Source of the DNA: Candidatus Latescibacterota bacterium
GTDB lineage: Bacteria; JAAXHH01
Length of the DNA: 64,000 bases
Direction of reading: 5' to 3'
Assembly (NCBI GenBank): GCA_022823465.1
Contig: JAJEHX010000045.1
Coordinates: forward strand, 1 to 64,000
Shown here: positions 15,926 through 24,154 of the stretch, piece by piece
Layout: every line of letters begins with the position of its first letter
How positions within the stretch are numbered: position 1 is the first letter of the stretch
Notes under the pieces: model-generated
The model's database searches: none
Seen by the model: the letters and a program-made list of their open reading frames with translations, nothing else
Told to the model about the DNA's origin: nothing
Position numbers and translations under genes: made by a program

Positions 15926-17278
15926 GTGAATACCGTTGACGCATCCGCATCCACTGCAGTCCCGGCATCGGCCATGCCTTCCGCCGGAGGAGATCCGGTT
16001 CCCGTCCCGGCCTTTCACGTGATGATGAAACCCCGGGGGGCCATCTGCAATCTCGACTGCAAGTACTGTTACTTCCTCGCCAAGGAGGACCTGTACCCTG
16101 GCAGCGGGTTCCGCATGTCCGACGACCTGCTCGAAGAATACGTCAGACAGTATATCGAAGCCCAGCAGGTTCCGGAAGTCACCTTCGCCTGGCAGGGCGG
16201 CGAGCCCACCCTCATGGGGCTGGAGTTCTTCGAGAAGGCCGTCGGGTTCCAGAAGAAACACCAGAAACCCGGCACCCGGCTCTTCAACTCCCTGCAGACC
16301 AACGGCACGCTCCTCGACGCGGACTGGTGCCGCTTCTTCCAGGAAAATGATTTCCTGATCGGCCTGAGCCTGGACGGACCCCGGGCGCTGCATGACGCCT
16401 ACCGGGTCGACAAGGGCGGCAAGCCGACCTTCGACGCGGTGATGGGCGCGGCTGAGATGATGCAGACCCACGAGGTCGAGTTCAATATCCTGACCACGGT
16501 GCACGCGGCGAACGCGGAGCATCCCCTCGAGGTCTACCGTTTCATGCGGGACGTGGTGAAGACGCGTTTCCTGCAGTTTATACCTATCGTGGAGCGGGAC
16601 AACGAGACCGGTTACCAGGAAGGCGACGAGGTGACGGACCGGTCAGTGACGGGGAAGCAGTACGGCCGGTTCCTGATCCGGATTTTCGACGAGTGGGTGC
16701 GCCGGGACGTAGGGAAGATGTACGTGCAGATCTTCGACGTGTCCCTCGCCGCCTGGTCAGGCCAGAGCCCGGGACTGTGCATTTTCATGGAGACCTGCGG
16801 CGACGCCCTCGCCCTGGAGCATAATGGGGACCTCTACGCCTGTGACCACTATGTCGAGCCGGACTACAAACTGGGCAACATCACCGAGATCCCCATGATG
16901 GAGATGGTCCTGTCCGAGCAGCAGCGGGCCTTCGGGCAGGCCAAGCTGGACACGTTGCCGCAATACTGCCTGTCATGCGACGTGCGGTTCATCTGCAACG
17001 GGGGATGTCCGAAGAACCGCATTATCAAGACGCCCGATGGCGAACCTGGTCTGAACTACCTGTGCGAGGGATACAAGGCCTTCTTCCATCACATCGACGG
17101 CCCCATGCGGTTCATGGCTAATGAACTGGCACACAGGCGGGCGCCCGCCAACGTGATGTCCTTTATCCGCCGGCGTGAGGCCGACCGCACGCAACAAGAC
17201 CGCTTCCGAACGGCGGGGCGAAACGATCCGTGTCCGTGCGGAAGCGGTCTTAAGTTCAAGCGGTGCCACGGGAAGTAG
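15926..17278 (+). CDS. Anaerobic sulfatase-maturating enzyme (radical SAM/SPASM) with C-terminal SEC-C zinc motif
   Basis: The 450-aa protein has the radical-SAM cluster motif C41-NLD-C45-KY-C48, then WQGGEPTLMGL and LQTNGT as in anSMEs, and a Cys-rich SPASM region (CGDALALEHNGDLYAC; YCLSCDVRFICNGGCPKN) for two auxiliary [4Fe-4S] clusters. anSMEs oxidise the Cys or Ser of CxPxR/CxAxR in sulfatases to formylglycine without oxygen, so this enzyme should activate the three sulfatases upstream. The last 20 residues (NDPCPCGSGLKFKRCHG; Cys436, 438, 447, His448) form a SEC-C zinc motif, an unusual tail on an anSME that may help it dock to ribosomes or SecB-type partners. A 131-base gap separates it from the sulfatase; it may still be in the same transcript. 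Confidence 0.93.
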   Translation: MNTVDASASTAVPASAMPSAGGDPVPVPAFHVMMKPRGAICNLDCKYCYFLAKEDLYPGSGFRMSDDLLEEYVRQYIEAQQVPEVTFAWQGGEPTLMGLEFFEKAVGFQKKHQKPGTRLFNSLQTNGTLLDADWCRFFQENDFLIGLSLDGPRALHDAYRVDKGGKPTFDAVMGAAEMMQTHEVEFNILTTVHAANAEHPLEVYRFMRDVVKTRFLQFIPIVERDNETGYQEGDEVTDRSVTGKQYGRFLIRIFDEWVRRDVGKMYVQIFDVSLAAWSGQSPGLCIFMETCGDALALEHNGDLYACDHYVEPDYKLGNITEIPMMEMVLSEQQRAFGQAKLDTLPQYCLSCDVRFICNGGCPKNRIIKTPDGEPGLNYLCEGYKAFFHHIDGPMRFMANELAHRRAPANVMSFIRRREADRTQQDRFRTAGRNDPCPCGSGLKFKRCHGK

Positions 17279-17332
17279 GCGGTCGGCGTCCGCAGTTTAC
17301 AACGGCCTGGCCGGCCGAAGTCCTCTCAGGCC

Positions 17333-17375
17333 GAACCACCCTTTGAACCACCCTTATATGTAGCGTCTATATGTA
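17333..17375. repeat. Two short direct repeats around the stop of the GPP34-like gene
   Basis: GAACCACCCTT is repeated at 17333-17343 and 17345-17355, and TATATGTA at 17355-17362 and 17368-17375. The second copy of TATATGTA covers the last codons and stop of the minus-strand GPP34 gene, so its tail is duplicated just downstream of its stop. Confidence 0.7.
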
Positions 17376-18020
17376 ATAGCCCCGTTCCACGGCGAGGGTA
17401 AGCGACAGCTCTATATCCGAGATCGCCCTCGACATGGCCTGGCCGATGAGATCCAGCTTGCGCACCTGGTCGATGCGGTCGGCGGCCTGCGCGAGTTCCC
17501 GCGAGGAGAGAATCTCCTTGAAGAGGTTGCACGCGTGGGCGAGGTTGATGATCACGACGTCGCGGGGACTGGGTATTTTGTCGCTGAACAGCACCTCCAT
17601 GATGCGGAGTTTGACTTCGCGCTCGGCCGTTCCGTCGATGGTCGGATAGCGCCGCGACCGGAAAACCCACAGGAACTGGCCTTCTTCCCTGCTCAGGATG
17701 CCCCGTTCAACCAGCCTGTCTATCGCCGTCTCCCGGATGTCGTCGGCACGATCTACTGTGTGCTCGATCCAGTACCGCGCCCCATGTGTCTCGGATGACG
17801 CCGCAATATCCGCCAGCAAGGGGTCGAGGAGGTTGTCGCCCAGGGGATTCGAGTCCACGAGGATCAGTTTGTCGACATCGGTGTCGATACGGTTTTCGAG
17901 GGCCAGGTCCATCAACACGCCGCCGGCGAGACCATACCGTAAAAGGCGGTCGGGCACGCCTACGAACTTACCGTCGTCGTCGAGCATGAGCAACATGATC
18001 TCTTCCGCGAATCTTAACAT
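17367..18020 (-). CDS. GPP34 (Golgi phosphoprotein 3/VPS74-like) family protein
   Basis: The 217-aa protein begins LRFAEEIMLLMLDDDGKFV and continues LRYGLAGGVLMDLALENRID, which is the GPP34 domain opening (also found in eukaryotic GOLPH3/Vps74). Helical C-terminal half includes DVVIINLAHACNLFKEIL. Eukaryotic members bind PI4P and glycosyltransferases; bacterial members, widespread in actinobacteria and others, have no settled role. No signal peptide or membrane segment is present. GGGGAG lies close before the ATG at 18020. The gene is convergent with the sulfatase maturase and downstream of the TonB receptor gene on the same strand, from which it is separated by about 190 bases containing a possible own promoter (18146-18178). 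Confidence 0.8.
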   Translation of the reverse strand: MLRFAEEIMLLMLDDDGKFVGVPDRLLRYGLAGGVLMDLALENRIDTDVDKLILVDSNPLGDNLLDPLLADIAASSETHGARYWIEHTVDRADDIRETAIDRLVERGILSREEGQFLWVFRSRRYPTIDGTAEREVKLRIMEVLFSDKIPSPRDVVIINLAHACNLFKEILSSRELAQAADRIDQVRKLDLIGQAMSRAISDIELSLTLAVERGYYI

Positions 18021-18145
18021 CTCTTCTCCCCGTTTACAGGCTGGTGTTCATTTCTGGCGATTCCACTTTTTAAATACCTGTCCTTCTTTGATTGTCTGTC
18101 CGTCCCTGTCAACCGATCCTCGGTCCATGGAGAGTCCGGTTCATT

Positions 18146-18178
18146 AACATACGTGTCCGCAATTGCGGTCCGTGTCAA
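18146..18178 (-). promoter_or_regulatory. Possible regulated promoter with a palindrome in a long spacer, upstream of the GPP34-like gene
   Basis: On the minus strand TTGACA (18178-18173) and TATGTT (18151-18146) are separated by 21 bases, and this spacer holds a perfect 12-bp palindrome CCGCAATTGCGG (18157-18168). An over-long spacer with a dyad between -35 and -10 is the architecture used by MerR-family activators. No MerR gene is in the window, so the reading is speculative. Confidence 0.35.
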
Positions 18179-18211
18179 GTGTTTTAGCAGCTGGAAAGCA
18201 CGGACGCTGGT

Positions 18212-20683
18212 TCAGAAATGGCGCGCCAGTTCCACGCCCCAGTAGGGCGGCTCGTTGACGAAGCCGGTCAGGTTGTTGAAATCGATACCGCCCGTAAGCG
18301 ACAGGTCGTCGAAGATGTTCCTGCCGACCAGGGAGATCTCCGTTCCGGTGTCCCGCGCCAGATAGGAGAGACGCACGCCGCATTCCAGCAGCCGGTCGTC
18401 TCGAAATTCCACGGATTCGTAGAGAAAGAACCTGACCGCGCTGCGGTAGGCGAGGTCCGCCGTGGCCACCAGGTAGGACCCGCCCGGCAAGGCCACAGGA
18501 TAGCGCAGGGTGGCATCCGCGATCCATCTGGGCGCCTGGGGCAGTCCATTGCCATCGATCAGGACCGTACCGGATTCCGGCCCCGGGGGATCCAGCACAG
18601 TGCACGGCGCGCCGCAGGCCTGTACGGCGAGACGCTTGTCGTCGATTCGGGTATGATTGTAACTCAGTCCGGCCGTGATCCGTAGCCTGCTCAGCGGCGC
18701 GAGGGCCACCTCCGCCTCGAACCCCCGTCCCATTGTTCTGTCCGCGTTCACCAGACGGTTGAAGTTGGTTTCGCCACCTACCGCGGTGAGTTGCTGGTTT
18801 CGCAGCCGGTAGTGAAACGCGGACAGGTCGAGGTGGAGCCGCCCTTCCCACAGTCGCATTTTGGTTCCGCCTTCGATGGAGTGTATCGTTTCCGTCCCGG
18901 CGATGGATACGTCGTCGCCGAAGAGGAGGCGGCCCTGGATGCTCGGTGCGCGGAAGCCCCTTGCGGCGCGCAGATAGGTCTGGACGCGGGGCGACGCGGT
19001 ATACCGCATGCTCAGGTCGCCGCTCCAGGCGTTGTCGGTCGGTGCGCGATGTATGGGGCCGAGTTCGCCGGCCCGGGTGACCGCGGGCGCCTCATCCCGC
19101 CATGCCGTGTAGTCCTTCGCGTCTCGGGAAAACCGGAGTCCCCCGCCCACCTCGATGGCATCTCCCAGGTGCAACGTGGTTGCCATGAACGCCGCCCACG
19201 CCTCGGCCTCCTGGCGCTGTCGCGCGTATCCATCGGAGGTTCCGCCCGCCAGGGTATCGTAATTGAAGTCGTCTATTTCCACCTTTTCGTTCAGGTAGTA
19301 CAGGCCGACCTGGTAGTCCAGGGGCCGGTGTTCCTGGCTCACAAGGCGCACTTCCTGGCTGATCTGGCGAAGGAAGGGGATGCCTCCCGCCGTCTCGGAG
19401 GGGAAGGGGATTTCGCCCGGTCCGCTGGGTGGGCTGAATACCGCGCCGAAGCCGCCGTCGATATCGCCGCGGGAGAAGCTTTCAAGGCGTTCCATGCCGG
19501 TCAGGGAAACCAGTTCGTGGGCGCCCGTCCGGTAACGCACCTCTACGGACATGCCGTGCGCGTTCAGTTCCTGGCTGTTGCGTCCATCAATCGCGATGCG
19601 GTCCCGGGAGAATCCCTTCACCAGACCGCCCCGGTCGGGTTCAATGGCGTTGGCGCGGAACAGCCGCGCGGAGCCGTCCAGGTCGCGGCCGTGAATATTG
19701 ACCAGCGTTTCGAAATCTGACGAGGGCTTCCATTTCAACTGGAGGCGGCCGGCCAGTTCCCGGTATCCGGCGAGGGCTTCATTCGGACCGTCGTGTTCAT
19801 TTTCCACCCAGTCGCCCCGCCGCTGCACCAGCACCGAGAGACGCGCCGAGAGACCGGATGATCCGAGCGGTCCGGATACCGCGCCTTCGAAAACGGCACT
19901 GTTGAAGCGTCCGTAGCCAAGGCGGCCGAAACCTTCAGGCTCCTCGGTGGGCCGCGCCGATTCCAGCTTCACGATTCCGGCCGGCGTGTTGCGCCCGAAC
20001 AGCGTACCCTGGGGCCCGCGCAGCACCTCGATCCGGTCCAGGTCGAAGGCGGGATAGCCCTTCAGCAGGACGTTTTCCAGTACGATGCCGTCATAGACCA
20101 CGGAAACGGGCTGCGACGCGTTCAGGTCGAAGTCCGTGTTGCCGAGGCCCCGTATGTAGAAGCGCGGAAAAACGCGGCCGTAGGAGGACTCTATCTGCAG
20201 GCTGGGCGCCCGGTTCGAAAGGAATCGCAGATCTTCGCCGGAAGCGCGAAGAACGGTGGATTTTGCTTCCTGTATGGTGGACAGGGACAGCGGGACCTCG
20301 AAGGCGGGCTGCGCGCGTTTGCGCGCAGTGACCACGACCTCGTCCATCACGACGGCGGGCTCGTCAGGTGGGATCGCGCCTTCCTGGTCGCCCGGACCGC
20401 CCTGGTCGCCCGGACCGCCTGGACCACTTGGACCGCCCTGGCCTCCCTGGCTCGAGGATTCGGATTGTCCTGAAGATCCGGACTGATCCGGTCCTACTGT
20501 ATCGCCTGCATCAGGGGGCGTGTCCGGTTCACCGGCCGAGGGACGGTTCTCCTGAGCCATGGCCACTCCGGCTGCGAATACGAAGACCAGGCACAAGACA
20601 GTCCGCAGTCCGGCGGTGAGGACCGAGTCCGCTACGTGCGGACCGGTGGCTTTACGGTAAGATGACGATCTGTCGATATGCAT
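18212..20683 (-). CDS. TonB-dependent outer-membrane receptor
   Basis: The 823-aa product has a signal peptide (residues about 1-44, ending AAGVAMAQ), an acidic Gly/Pro/Gln-rich linker (about 79-102, collagen-like), a TonB-box-like DEVVVTARKR, a plug domain with PRFYIRGLGN and DRIEVLRGPQGTLFGRNT, and a long beta-barrel ending in Phe (ELARHF), the usual C-terminal signal for outer-membrane insertion. These receptors import iron complexes, cobalamin or sugars using the TonB-ExbBD energy system. The ligand is not evident. The ATG at 20683 is chosen because the signal peptide follows it at normal length. It is divergent from the outer-membrane barrel gene at 20894, with about 210 bases for both promoters. 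Confidence 0.92.
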   Translation of the reverse strand: MHIDRSSSYRKATGPHVADSVLTAGLRTVLCLVFVFAAGVAMAQENRPSAGEPDTPPDAGDTVGPDQSGSSGQSESSSQGGQGGPSGPGGPGDQGGPGDQEGAIPPDEPAVVMDEVVVTARKRAQPAFEVPLSLSTIQEAKSTVLRASGEDLRFLSNRAPSLQIESSYGRVFPRFYIRGLGNTDFDLNASQPVSVVYDGIVLENVLLKGYPAFDLDRIEVLRGPQGTLFGRNTPAGIVKLESARPTEEPEGFGRLGYGRFNSAVFEGAVSGPLGSSGLSARLSVLVQRRGDWVENEHDGPNEALAGYRELAGRLQLKWKPSSDFETLVNIHGRDLDGSARLFRANAIEPDRGGLVKGFSRDRIAIDGRNSQELNAHGMSVEVRYRTGAHELVSLTGMERLESFSRGDIDGGFGAVFSPPSGPGEIPFPSETAGGIPFLRQISQEVRLVSQEHRPLDYQVGLYYLNEKVEIDDFNYDTLAGGTSDGYARQRQEAEAWAAFMATTLHLGDAIEVGGGLRFSRDAKDYTAWRDEAPAVTRAGELGPIHRAPTDNAWSGDLSMRYTASPRVQTYLRAARGFRAPSIQGRLLFGDDVSIAGTETIHSIEGGTKMRLWEGRLHLDLSAFHYRLRNQQLTAVGGETNFNRLVNADRTMGRGFEAEVALAPLSRLRITAGLSYNHTRIDDKRLAVQACGAPCTVLDPPGPESGTVLIDGNGLPQAPRWIADATLRYPVALPGGSYLVATADLAYRSAVRFFLYESVEFRDDRLLECGVRLSYLARDTGTEISLVGRNIFDDLSLTGGIDFNNLTGFVNEPPYWGVELARHF
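20383..20450. repeat. Collagen-like Gly-Pro repeat inside the TonB receptor gene
   Basis: An 18-bp unit CCTGGTCGCCCGGACCGC is perfectly repeated at 20383-20400 and 20401-20418, followed by decayed units to 20450. On the coding minus strand it gives GGP-GDQ and GGP-SGP tracts between signal peptide and plug. Confidence 0.85.
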
Positions 20684-20728
20684 TGATTTCGCCTCGGGAG
20701 AACGGGTTGTATATCGAACCGGACTGGA

Positions 20729-20757
20729 AATCTGGATGGATCGATACGTCCTGTCAA
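20729..20757 (-). promoter_or_regulatory. Candidate promoter of the TonB receptor gene
   Basis: On the minus strand TTGACA (20757-20752), 17 bases, then CAGATT (20734-20729). The -10 is weak (three of six). A start near 20722 would give a leader of about 40 bases before the ATG at 20683. Confidence 0.35.
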
Positions 20758-20893
20758 GGCCAACGTCGCCGTACGGCTGATGGCCATACAATACATCCTG
20801 ATGTTCGGCGCCGCACTTCGAAATTGCTTGTTGCCGAAAGCCGGTACCGGTATTTTCCGGCACAACATACCCATCCTATGACCGGGAGAAGAG

Positions 20894-21844
20894 ATGACAA
20901 TCAAGACAACCAGCGCCATACCGATCTTGTGCATGGCGGCGTTCCTGTCTTTCCCATCGGAATCGGCCGCCCTGGATCAGGAAAACGGCAGGCGACCGGG
21001 CTTCTATTTCGGCATGCAGGCCGGGGCCTCCGTGCCCGGGGACTACGAGTCTACGCGAACGAACACCAGCAGTATTCCGACGAACTGCGACCAGTGGCTT
21101 CCCGGTGAGACGCTGAACGATGGAACCAGGGTGCCCCTCCCGCTTTCCGATTGCTCGACCCGCACGTTTCCTGCAAGCCCCAACCAGTTCGATCTGGGAT
21201 CGGGTGTTTTGGCCGGCGTCCAGGCCGGTTATGCCCTCAAGGCCCTGCGCATCGAGGTCGAGTTGTTTCGAAGGGGGCAGAGCGGAGCGCTCCTGCCGCT
21301 GATCATTCCGGGTGACGAGAAACAGGCGGAGTTCGTAGAACGCAGCGAGAAGATCAGCGATTTCCGGTCGGATCACCTTTTTGCCAATCTCTATTACGAC
21401 TTCAGCGGTATGCTCTCGCCTGGCGCGACGCCTTACCTGGGCGTGGGTATCGGCATGGCCAGGCAGCAGTTCTTCTATTCGGCCGTGTCAGTCCGGACGA
21501 ACGACCGGGAAAGAATGCGGCAACTGGGCCGCAACAGCCACGCGGCCGGCCTGGCATCCCTTGCCGATGAAGCACTGTCGGACAGGATATACGCCTACCA
21601 GTTTCTCGCCGGCGTGGACTACGCGATGGACAGTCGTCTGTCGGCCGGACTGAAACTGCGATACGGAAGGACCGGTGAGTTTCTCGACGGCGATAACCCG
21701 TGGAGGCTGTTGCGAGGGCATGAATCCACCGTAGGGCCGACGCCGGGAACGGGATACGATATGCCCGTTCACTACCAGATAACGGGAGATGCGTCCTATT
21801 TCTGGGGTATCTCTATGAACCTGCGTTGTTATTTCGGAAGGTAG
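20894..21844 (+). CDS. Outer-membrane beta-barrel protein
   Basis: The 316-aa protein has a signal peptide with cleavage probable after SESAA or SAALD (about residue 26), then repeating amphipathic strands such as PGFYFGMQAGASVPG, GVLAGVQAGYALKALRIEVEL, ANLYYDF, PYLGVGIGMARQQF and the terminal SYFWGISMNLRCYFGR, each with aromatic girdles and Gly-rich turns. Size and strand count suit an 8-stranded OmpA/opacity-type barrel with long loops. The protein ends in Arg rather than Phe, so the Bam signal is shifted by one or two residues. Function is unknown; it is divergent from the TonB receptor and may share control with it. The ATG is preceded by GGGAGAAG at close range. Confidence 0.82.
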   Translation: MTIKTTSAIPILCMAAFLSFPSESAALDQENGRRPGFYFGMQAGASVPGDYESTRTNTSSIPTNCDQWLPGETLNDGTRVPLPLSDCSTRTFPASPNQFDLGSGVLAGVQAGYALKALRIEVELFRRGQSGALLPLIIPGDEKQAEFVERSEKISDFRSDHLFANLYYDFSGMLSPGATPYLGVGIGMARQQFFYSAVSVRTNDRERMRQLGRNSHAAGLASLADEALSDRIYAYQFLAGVDYAMDSRLSAGLKLRYGRTGEFLDGDNPWRLLRGHESTVGPTPGTGYDMPVHYQITGDASYFWGISMNLRCYFGR

Positions 21845-21942
21845 ATTCCGGCCGGTGGTTATGAAGGAGACCGGAGCCCGTTACGCCGGTCCTCTGTTGT
21901 GCCAGGTCCCCGTTGCGCGGTACTCGACAAGTCGAGGACAAA

Positions 21943-21981
21943 CAAAAAACGGGCGCCGGAACAGATTGCTCCGGCGCCCGT
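21943..21981 (-). terminator. Rho-independent terminator of the cold-shock gene
   Basis: A perfect 12-bp stem (ACGGGCGCCGGA at 21949-21960 with TCCGGCGCCCGT at 21970-21981) and a 9-base loop are followed on the minus strand by six T residues (21948-21943). It lies about 30 bases after the cspA-type stop codon. On the plus strand there is no T-tract, so it is one-directional. Confidence 0.93.
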
Positions 21982-22010
21982 AACGTTTCGTCGGGGATTG
22001 ATACCGCTGT

Positions 22011-22211
22011 TTACTGCTTTACGACGTTTGCGGCCTGGAATCCCTTGGGCCCTTCCGTGATATCGAACTCGACCGCATCCCCTTCCGCGAGGGACTTGAA
22101 CCCCTCTCCCTGGATCGCGGAGTAGTGTACGAATACGTCATCGCCACCGTCGTGCTCGATAAAACCGTAGCCCTTGTGGTCGTTGAACCACTTTACTTTA
22201 CCGACTGCCAA
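22011..22211 (-). CDS. cspA: Cold-shock domain protein (CspA family)
   Basis: The 66-aa protein is a complete [23 protein letters not shown] holds the RNP1-type KGYGFIEHD, and DVFVHYSAI is RNP2; the terminal AANVVKQ is typical. It binds single-stranded RNA/DNA as an RNA chaperone. Translation starts at a TTG (22211), supported by AGGTGGTGAG six bases before it; there is no better ATG. A candidate promoter at 22402-22375 would give a leader of about 155 bases, the arrangement seen in cold-regulated csp genes, and a strong terminator follows. The exact paralogue (A, B, C, E...) cannot be told, so the symbol is generic. Confidence 0.95.
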   Translation of the reverse strand: MAVGKVKWFNDHKGYGFIEHDGGDDVFVHYSAIQGEGFKSLAEGDAVEFDITEGPKGFQAANVVKQ

Positions 22212-22465
22212 TATTGCTCACCACCTTTCGGGCATGTATAGATACATCTACAACGAAGTCTCTGCTCGACTTCAACCCGCATATAGAAAAACGGCAGGAC
22301 CGTTAGTTCTGATCCGTGCCGCATCGTTTTTTGTATTACGATCATGCAGGAGACAGAGACAAATCCTGATACCCAATAAACCATAACTTCCGGGGAAGTC
22401 AACACTTTTTTCTTTTCGCAACAGATTCAGCACCCTTCGTTTCGTCAACTCTTTTCCGATTCCGC
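22212..22465 (-). promoter_or_regulatory. Promoter and long 5' leader of the cold-shock gene
   Basis: On the minus strand TTGACT (22402-22397) and TTTATT (22380-22375) with a 16-base spacer make a plausible promoter. The transcript would carry an untranslated leader of about 155 bases up to the TTG start at 22211. Long leaders of this size in csp genes can refold with temperature. The stretch 22403-22465 toward the convergent-side end of the M1 peptidase gene shows no gene; its T/A-richer part is unremarkable. Confidence 0.55.
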
Positions 22466-24070
22466 CTATCCATCTCCACGCCTTACCCGCGTCTCAATCA
22501 GCAGCCAGGCATCGGGATCGACCCGGACTTCCCCGGGTGCTCGGTCCAGTTTGAAGCGAAACACGTGGGATCGGTCCCGCAGCTCGATCTGCCGGCGTTG
22601 CTGCCGGTCTTCCGCCACGAAGGCGAGGGTGACGGGAAGCCGGAAGGGCGCCTGGCGCTGGGTCTGGCTCAGGCGCACGGTAGCCTCTCGTGTCCCCTCG
22701 TCCCAGGACCAGGTCGCTTCGACCACGGGATGGCCGGGACGGTAAATCCATTGGTCGAAAAACCAGTCCAGCCGTTCTCCTGCCTCGGATTCCATGACGG
22801 CCTGGAAGTCCCCGGTCAATACGGTCTGATCGCGGTGTTCGCGGTAGAAGCGCCTGATGCCCTCGAAGAAGGCGTCGTCGCCCATGAGCCCCCTCAGCAT
22901 GTGTAGTACCAGCCCGCCCTTGCTGTAGTTGTAGGCGTTCAACAGGTCGAACAGGTCGGTTATCGCCGGGTTGTATATGGGTGCGGGAGCGCGACGGTTC
23001 GCGGTAAAATACCGGGCCCTGCTCCGGGCCAGCATCTCCTGAAACCGCTCCTCGCCGTCGGCCTCTTCGAAAAACAGGGCGCCGAAGTAGGTGGCGAACC
23101 CTTCGCTGAGCCACAGGTGGTGCCAGTCGGACTCGGTCACCGAATCGCCGAACCACTGGTGGGCGATCTCGTGGGCGACCACGGCTTCGTTCCGTCTGGT
23201 GCCGGTTATGCCTTTTTCAGAAAAGAAGATGGCGCTGGCGTTCTCCATGCCGCCGAACCGGGTGGAAGACTGCACCAGTGCGAGTTTCGCGTAGGGATAG
23301 GGTCCGATCAGCTCGGTGTAGAAGGCCAGCATGTCCGTGGAACGGGAGAAATCCGTCGTTCCCGCGTCCCGGTCCTCGGGGAAGAGATAGTACGAAACGG
23401 GGATCCCCTGCCAGGACCCGGGCCGGACGATGGCAAAGCGCGCCGCGCCGACCACCATGCAGTAAGTGGGAATAGGCGCGTCGGTCTTCCAGTGCGTTCG
23501 TTTGCGTTCCGGCGAGACGGTGGCCGTCTCCAGCAACCGACCGTTGGCCACGACGTCGTAGGCTGCGGGCGCGGTGACGATGAATTCGACCGTCGCCTTG
23601 TCATAGGGGTGGTCCACCCCGGGAAACCAGTGCCGCGCCCGGTTCGGCCAGTTGTCCGCGAACACGGACCGGTCGCCGAACTTGTTATTCTGTATGAACA
23701 GCCCGTCCACGGGCTCGCCGTAATAGATGGCGGCCACCGTGACGGTGTCGCCCTCCGCATGACCGTCCCCCAGCGTAATACGCAGCCGGCCGTCGCGATG
23801 CTCAAAATCCGCGCGTGTGCCGTCGACCGTGACCTGCTCCACGGTGAGCGCGACGAGGTCGAGGGGCAGGACCTCCCGCCCGGAGGCCAGCATCTCCGCC
23901 AGGATCGTGGCTTCGCCCCGGATGGCCTTGCCGGTGTCGCCGATATCCAGTTGGATCCTGTAATGGAGAATATCCACGTCATCGAGCCGGGGATACCCGT
24001 CGCTGGCCAGGCCGGCCCGGGGCGCCAGGCCCAGGAGAACCAGCGCGGCCGTGACGATCCACTTCTTCAT
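22466..24070 (-). CDS. M1-family metallopeptidase (aminopeptidase N-like), exported short form
   Basis: The 534-aa protein opens with a signal peptide (MKKWIVTAALVLLGLAPRAG, cleavage near LAS). It has an N-terminal beta-saddle, the exopeptidase motif GGMEN (273-277, equivalent to GAMEN), and the zinc site H300-E-I-A-H304 with the third ligand E323 after 18 residues (HLWLSEGFATYF). It ends after the catalytic and one beta domain, without the large helical C-terminal domain of E. coli PepN (about 870 aa). The ATG at 24070 has AAGGAGG 9 bases upstream, so the longer open frame upstream is not used. It should trim peptides in the periplasm. It is divergent from the PhyH gene at 24155. Confidence 0.92.
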   Translation of the reverse strand: MKKWIVTAALVLLGLAPRAGLASDGYPRLDDVDILHYRIQLDIGDTGKAIRGEATILAEMLASGREVLPLDLVALTVEQVTVDGTRADFEHRDGRLRITLGDGHAEGDTVTVAAIYYGEPVDGLFIQNNKFGDRSVFADNWPNRARHWFPGVDHPYDKATVEFIVTAPAAYDVVANGRLLETATVSPERKRTHWKTDAPIPTYCMVVGAARFAIVRPGSWQGIPVSYYLFPEDRDAGTTDFSRSTDMLAFYTELIGPYPYAKLALVQSSTRFGGMENASAIFFSEKGITGTRRNEAVVAHEIAHQWFGDSVTESDWHHLWLSEGFATYFGALFFEEADGEERFQEMLARSRARYFTANRRAPAPIYNPAITDLFDLLNAYNYSKGGLVLHMLRGLMGDDAFFEGIRRFYREHRDQTVLTGDFQAVMESEAGERLDWFFDQWIYRPGHPVVEATWSWDEGTREATVRLSQTQRQAPFRLPVTLAFVAEDRQQRRQIELRDRSHVFRFKLDRAPGEVRVDPDAWLLIETRVRRGDG

Positions 24071-24083
24071 GCTGTGTTCCTCC

Positions 24084-24114
24084 TTGACACGATCTGAGGT
24101 CCGTCTCATATATT
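24084..24114 (+). promoter_or_regulatory. Candidate promoter of the third PhyH gene
   Basis: TTGACA at 24084-24089 and TATATT at 24109-24114, spacer 19 (17-18 if the overlapping ATATAT/CATATA is used). The -35 overlaps the ribosome site of the divergent peptidase. A start near 24121 gives a leader of about 34 bases. Confidence 0.5.
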
Positions 24115-24154
24115 CAGGCGATCTCTTCCAACCAGTACCGACGGGGTTGACACC

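Noticed and set aside
17310-17335. Inverted repeat CGGCCTG/CAGGCCG between the convergent maturase and GPP34 genes
   Set aside because: Seven-base stem with a long loop and no T-tract on either strand; too weak for a terminator.
20383-20450. CRISPR-like array
   Set aside because: Repeats are 9-18 bp, contiguous and in frame with no unique spacers.
21857-21895. GACCGG/CCGGTC hairpin after the outer-membrane barrel gene
   Set aside because: Six-base stem and no run of T on the plus strand; not enough for a terminator call.
24147-24152. TTGACA directly before the PhyH ATG
   Set aside because: It would place the transcript start inside the gene; the site at 24084 is better placed.
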